From positions 1 to 33,772 of IMG/VR virus record IMGVR_UViG_3300042291_000186: a stretch of DNA of 33,772 nucleotides; one strand, given 5' to 3'. Positions 32,501-33,772 of the stretch are shown in pieces. The notes under the pieces were generated by a model that saw only the letters and a list, made by a program, of their open reading frames with translations, searched no databases and was not told the origin of the DNA. The position numbers and the translations under genes are program-made. Source of the DNA: a virus. Each line of letters opens with the position of its first letter. Positions within the stretch are counted from its first letter, which is position 1.

Positions 32501-33772
32501 GGTCCAGTTATAACTGACCATAAAGATTTATCAAGGCGGCGCCCGTTAACATATAACCGAACTACTAAATCTGCCAACTCATCTTTATTATCAAAGATAT
32601 CAATTTCAAAGTTATTTGTTAAATTTGAATTTTTATAAATTCTAACAGCGGCTTGAGTGTTAGTTACTAATGCTGTTTTCCATCCGTTAGCATAGCTTAT
32701 GGTTGCTGTTTCTGTAGAAAATTTAGTAAGATAGCCAACATTGATATTTTTATCAATCACATCTGCTAGATTTTTGTATCTAAAAGTATCTGTTAAAATA
32801 TTAAAATTGAAAACAATGTCGCCAATATTACTAATATTTTTATAAGTTAACGCAAATCCTAACTTATTGTCTACTGCTCCACTGCCAATTTTATAAGAAA
32901 ATAACTTTGTGCCAATAAAAGTAGACCCTTCATACGCAGTAGTATCTCCGTAACTAACTCCGGTGTCATCAACAATATCAAATAGGGGCGGTTGATTCAG
33001 CACGGTTTTTTGCTGGCCTACTTCCCATGTAGTACCATTGAACCAATAAGACTTTCCAACATTTAATGTGCCTTGTTTAACTAGCACAACGTCATTTAGC
33101 GTAGGTTCAGTTTCTAACACAAGGTGTAATTGACGACTCCCGGTATTAAGATGTAATACGTCAAGAAACTCTACTCTATAAATTTTATTTTTTACATAAC
33201 TATCAATGTCAGCAGTAAACAACACTCGCTGACCTTGTACTAACGGCACTCCATCAACGTTGTACCCAAACGATCCTTCAATTGTAGAAAATACGTCAGG
33301 GGTGTATGTATCAATTAAATCAATGTCGGCAATTGTCTGTAGTCCAAAATTAAATAATTTTATGCCTGCTTCAAATTCAATAATTGGCCGGGTTGCTCGT
33401 GCCGTTTGGTCAAGTGACGGTATTTTATTATTAAATGCTGCACTAGTATTAACTACATCTTTATGGAACCAGCGATTATATCGACTCCACGGGTTTTTAT
33501 CAAGACTTGCTCTGTTAATAACAATATAATCAGGTGTTCCGGCAAAGGCCGTAGCATCACTAAACGGCATATTATCAAAAGGAGTTGAATCAAATAAGAT
33601 TGATTCAGATTGTGTATATGTGCTGATTAGTGCTAACTCAGATTGTTTGATTAAAATAATGGCCGTGCCTACACCTTCAACATAGTATTCGTCAGATGCG
33701 TATGACTCTGGAGTAACCCCGCCTATAAACTTTACTTTCATGCCGTTACTAAGAGCAGTACCGTCAGTTAAT
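20503..33772 (-). CDS. Giant virion structural protein, 5' end outside the window
   Basis: One uninterrupted frame covers 39% of the window. An in-frame ATG lies at 33741-33739, but the frame stays open to the window edge (LTDGTALSNG precedes that Met), so the protein probably begins further out. At least 4,422 residues are visible, numbered here from that Met. It is beta-rich with no signal peptide or membrane helix. About 1845-2365 hold seven FG-GAP-like blades. Five segments fit type 5/12 carbohydrate-binding modules. Paired GxGYxxxP repeats lie near 2765-2820 and 3120-3185. Short [FY]D repeats occur near the N-terminus, mid-protein and at the very C-terminus. It is most likely a tail or baseplate surface protein involved in host adhesion; no enzyme motif was recognised. 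Confidence 0.85.
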   Translation of the reverse strand, partial: LTDGTALSNGMKVKFIGGVTPESYASDEYYVEGVGTAIILIKQSELALISTYTQSESILFDSTPFDNMPFSDATAFAGTPDYIVINRASLDKNPWSRYNRWFHKDVVNTSAAFNNKIPSLDQTARATRPIIEFEAGIKLFNFGLQTIADIDLIDTYTPDVFSTIEGSFGYNVDGVPLVQGQRVLFTADIDSYVKNKIYRVEFLDVLHLNTGSRQLHLVLETEPTLNDVVLVKQGTLNVGKSYWFNGTTWEVGQQKTVLNQPPLFDIVDDTGVSYGDTTAYEGSTFIGTKLFSYKIGSGAVDNKLGFALTYKNISNIGDIVFNFNILTDTFRYKNLADVIDKNINVGYLTKFSTETATISYANGWKTALVTNTQAAVRIYKNSNLTNNFEIDIFDNKDELADLVVRLYVNGRRLDKSLWSVITGPVYKKVILATDITVDDVLTIRAFAEQPINSKGYYEIPINLQNNPLNNNLSDFTLGEVIDHVNSIVDNIDTFEGQYPGAGNLRDLGDVTPYGTKFVQHSGPMGLSLYHITNQENNIIRAIETAKNDYNKFKRNFISIIDTLEVYSTDVVAQVNLILQAINKDKPTNVSYYFSDMFGYGANQYNEYTVIDYRIKSYPLTSTFSLGVLSNQAVYVYLNGVQLIHSKDYTFDSQGFVVIRATLNNDDLIAIVEYENTDGCFVPLTPTKLGIWPKYEPKIYLDTSLVTPRTMIQGHDGSQVLAYGDYRDDLILELEKRIYNNIKVEYDASIFDINDFLPSYVRPTDYNLTEFNEVLSTQFYKWTRLIDRDFSKPLSFDRTNSLTYNYQGHSAIDGRPVPGYWRGIYRWMLDTDRPNLCPWEMLGFSEAPVWWETVYGPAPYTRDNLVLWQDLGLGLVKEPGKPVVRLAKYVRPFLANSIPVDENGEILGPIFSNLVIGPNNVSVSNDFVFGDVSPIEAAWRRGSYYPFSFLITAMLTAPAKTFGVLLDRSRVIRNLTGQLVYKDTGLRIRPQDVVLPSIYSSTTRVQTAGVINYIVDYVLSDNLKSYTTYSYNLKQLNMQLSYRLGAFTSKEKFNLLLDSKTPSSSGSVFVPQEDYNIILNVSSAVKRISYSGVVVTKLQDGFEVKGYSQVQPYFKYFPYIKNGPTINVGGISESFSSWTAGEQYATHKVVKYNNRYYRVKVTHTSTTVFNAIYFESLGALPIIGGQEAIFRTEWDTSVEITVPYGTKFRTVQETVDFIIGYGEWLKSQGFIFDDFNNNLSLITNWETSAKEFLFWTTQNWSSGQEKWKEWIPYNTTEYQEIIRYNGDYYQAIRKSVSADIFIEADYVKLDGLSTVGSSVISLSPSADKITFSVPYTVVDDIKNPFHEYEIFKVDGSPMPPRLINSYREDNSVSYASSTTDGIFGATFFLVQKEQVVLLNNTTMFNDTVYNPESGYRQERIKVSGYVSTNWYGGFDVPGFIFDQANIQPWESWTDYALGDIVKHKEFYYSANLFTPGTDIFDPASWIKLDNKPAPRLIPNWTYKASQFEDFYSLDSDNFDVGQQKAAQHLIGYQKRQYLENIIKDDVSEFKFYQGMIIEKGTQNVLNKLFDVLSADGQESIVFDEEWAVRVGQYGASAAFENIEFILDESLFKNNPQGFELVNNVESSTLDFIVRQTPNDVYLKPLGYSNNPWPVVKKYSPYLRTPGYVRENEVAAVLLTIDNIVTQNIDNINNGNYIWCGFEGREWNVYKYVPSNLTILNVSYDANNNELSLETDVLVKITVGEYVGIEGDKDLAGTEQILFKGFYKVKRVELNVLILEASLTSSPVVTPNLIIPLFVLQSQRVSSIDTADATIKKQPINGDLLWTDDSGDGKWATWEFNQAYQSTTIAGYLPTTGLEFGRTIAVNKAGNLAAISSASGDVLIYSKSVPGVPWSTTQRIGKPFTSLGLTTWLVDTGYATGTIVFYINSWYQANDTVPANVIPSSSVAHWSKIYFSDVLALSADGAWLAIGSPAAGNVSVSTTVSELITVNRAGVPSELINQGVVSLYKKDNAGLFSLISTFTSPDAVDTELFGSNLAFGDNVLFVSAAGRNNNAGRVYQLNYTEVSYATALYNPIGSIDATIKTTVPVGGVVIGMEVVGVGFTSGQTVKQILSSTLYVLTAPPDTEPSGRLNFVTTQWVYNNDTGIGTGVTSEDQFGYAIEVSGDSSTLAISAPNAESVYVYKKTDSAFTLAQTITGVDSRFGESITLSDTAEYLAISSILADGAEIDQGAVLVYKNTAGAFVFYQSLKNVIPESAEHFGSKISFMNDYNSIVVYSTAADTYIPTTFDSNSTIFDDNLTKITSRRTNSGSVDIYDRYANNWVFSESLPTTNYDYELYGASVVVGANHVFVGAPNALDRTTRAGLVYEYSKLEDRYSWSILHKEINKLDLTKIKSAFLYNKKTNKLLTYLDVIDPVQGKIPGVAEQEIKYKTFYDPAVYSTPLGTTPADTTVKIDNGMSWTKSQVGMLWWDLRSAKFLDSHDDDTVYRNSTWSTLFPGASIDVYEWVETQLLPDAWNEQADTDAGTTLGISGTTLYGNNVYSYEKRFDNVSKATKYTYYYWVKNKKTIPNIINRNMSAHDVANLISNPRGDGYKFLALTGTNSFSLFNVSNLLEDKDVVLSVQYWIADHAGQNIHSQWKIISKNINTVLPPAIETKWFDSLCGKDEQGRLVPDPSLPPKLQFGIENRPRQGMFANRFEALKQFFEKTNLLLSSTQIVGNADLTRLESYDPEPNINLGLYDTVFDTDAELRFANVGAFKPAVLTPVVINGAITSVTIITKGNGYVNAPYLDISGAGEGAKIKTVINAKGQIVGTSIISSGTGYNDATTISIRSYSALVHTDVQALNTWSIYSYDLSTLTWSRVQSQGYDTRKYWNYIDWYHTGYGQYSLIDYAVNTFVELTTVTTKIGQIVKVRTTGSGTWLLLRKYAESASIDWTQSYEVVGIQNGTIQFLPELYKFSGTPYGYDGSLYDGSIFDNSASRELQNILVCLQKNILIDELKPYYLDLFFMCVRYAYSEQNYLDWIFKTSFVKAQHNVGELTQKVTYNSDNLSDFEAYITEVKPYRTKVREYISSYSKTDTSELSLTDFDLQPTYRVLNQSTIETKIVDEVIQIDDSLITSYPWKHWADNVGFTVTELKIVDGGSGYNLPPVIRIASKSGTGATARAFISNGKVNRIVLLTPGSNYLNAPTVLVEGGLNEGGTAAQVVAYIGNGVIRSSLVKMKFDRLTQNYFITKLEETESFTGTGSRLQFPLKWSPDIRIGKSSVTINGVDVLRDDYKLVTIKSTAKGYTSYSGSIIFTTAIAKDAIVLVSYLKDWSLLNAADRIQYYYNPQTGDVGKDLAQLMTGVDYGGVIMNGLGLNVSQGWDSTPYYTDRWDSVDATFDDYIVAVAAGTHVFTLPYVPETGVEINTYHIKLYQQSYSASGLDYQYNTAAESLKVVISKTVTTTVENAAGGYILSVPSTAGININDIITTSANNIFGYNTKVTEIINATSLRLDQIIFGIIGIGSNIVVTRTLVKNIDYTVSIVGLITLAQLAPAGSTITISSPLDPVRLDPDVVATFVGNGDADVITIPSGYTVNAGDEFIFRKSTSDGSIKPQEADYDTALTGGNLAYSSATGLNAEDIIVDGDGFVTPTTSPATEEVVPGQIFDTVAIKVYEKPSAGSANIKVDNYIGDNSTVDYAITQQINSPQAVIVKITDGVSASVIKTMNDDYVVNFNTRTIKFNTAPTNTQIVSIFSFGFSGSNILDLDYFVGNGSTTEFITKAPWLSDITSLVYLDGIPEAVELFETDATYESNKRVGIRFDSAPPTGTIINFVIVSGNEQTFAVTKTERIATDGRQNRDPSTDLLNGTSTYALQNKIGNSLPAETSMIVRVDQTILPAANNIYYKIKSNKLIYAIDKNKYQQYGLDIADITVYVGNTMLVLGTDYVVDLSGINIKITARIRNLYVNQQLVISVIKDSLTVGSFYTYLPGINNTQPQIVFNEVYNSLNVVEIISSYKHDILDIQRTLVTVSSNINFTPDTIEYFNYTGISGGTITLDRTVISDNYVWVMRNGKLLVPSVDFKLNSDKQSVTLSTSPAANDEFTLLTFSSNVLKPGISYMQFKDMLNRVHYKRLSLNKQTSLVRNLEWNDTSIVVVDASKFDEPNPTVNKPGVIEIRGERIEYFTKTGNILSQLRRGTLGTGTPTVHRAGSFVQDIGPSETIPYIENIIVEQVIADGSNIVNLIKITPGLYTFNTSTNVVKTLPHDIEVFVGGYNIGAEWAASVTYDVGMFVTLGSYTYKCTTAHTSSNLFHTDIANWSFFIGNIRLKKDAYSVYNVNNHPDSTNGDVQFDAEFTVDGVSKQLTLATPLAFGTQVTVVKRTLTYWDSETNILNDNNKISGFLKAEPGVWYTEFNIPTQDNAPITSTFDNTNGTFDSNTITFDQG
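26650..28210 (-). repeat. Seven FG-GAP-like blades within the giant protein
   Basis: Seven segments share the pattern [FY][GS]..[IVL]....-(5-8)-[IVL][AVF][IV][SVG]: FGRTIAV, FSDVLAL, FGSNLAF, FGYAIEV, FGESITL, FGSKISF and YGASVVV. They are spaced about 50-110 residues apart and are each followed by strands such as LAISAPN or VFVGAPN. Seven such repeats are the number in an integrin-type beta-propeller. Coordinates are approximate. Confidence 0.6.

Overview
The window looks like part of the genome of a tailed bacteriophage, a T4-like myovirus of the kind known from marine bacteria (cyanophage/pelagiphage-like). The evidence is an AT-rich sequence, wall-to-wall genes with ATGA/TGATG overlaps, a compact rightward block of small phage genes ending in a ThyX thymidylate synthase, and a long leftward block of tail fibre and other virion genes that includes one giant structural ORF. 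No rRNA, tRNA, integrase, IS element or CRISPR array is visible, and no gene-free stretch reaches 300 bases. The host cannot be fixed from the sequence. Similarities to other marine phages are from memory of the families; no search was run.

Rightward block (1-5524): the 3' end of an unknown gene; two small unknown genes; a MoxR-type AAA+ ATPase (1022-2122); a protein joining an HExxH metallopeptidase-like domain to a VWA domain (2198-3394); four small unknown genes; and thyX (4856-5524). The ATPase gene and the VWA gene each have their own perfect TTGACA-N17-TATAAT promoter, so unmodified host RNA polymerase should read both. This suggests early expression of a chaperone-like ATPase/VWA pair. 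thyX would supply dTMP for phage DNA synthesis. A hairpin terminator follows thyX and lies inside the convergent gene.

Leftward block (33772 down to 5449), in order of transcription: a giant structural protein, open at the window edge and at least 4,422 residues long; a repeat fibre protein; a subtilisin-like protease with an I9-like propeptide; a small probable virion protein; a tail-collar fibre; two more fibres sharing its N-terminal module; another probable fibre; a 116-residue protein; two DxD glycosyltransferase-like paralogues; an unknown 205-residue protein; and two members of a second glycosyltransferase-like family. One of these carries three extra N-terminal repeats that lack the DxD motif. 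The layout suggests that adhesion and tail-tip proteins are made together with a protease that may process them and with sugar-transfer enzymes that may decorate virion or host surfaces.

Possible T4-type late-promoter motifs (NATAAATA) precede three genes. Nested hairpins overlap several start regions or promoters.
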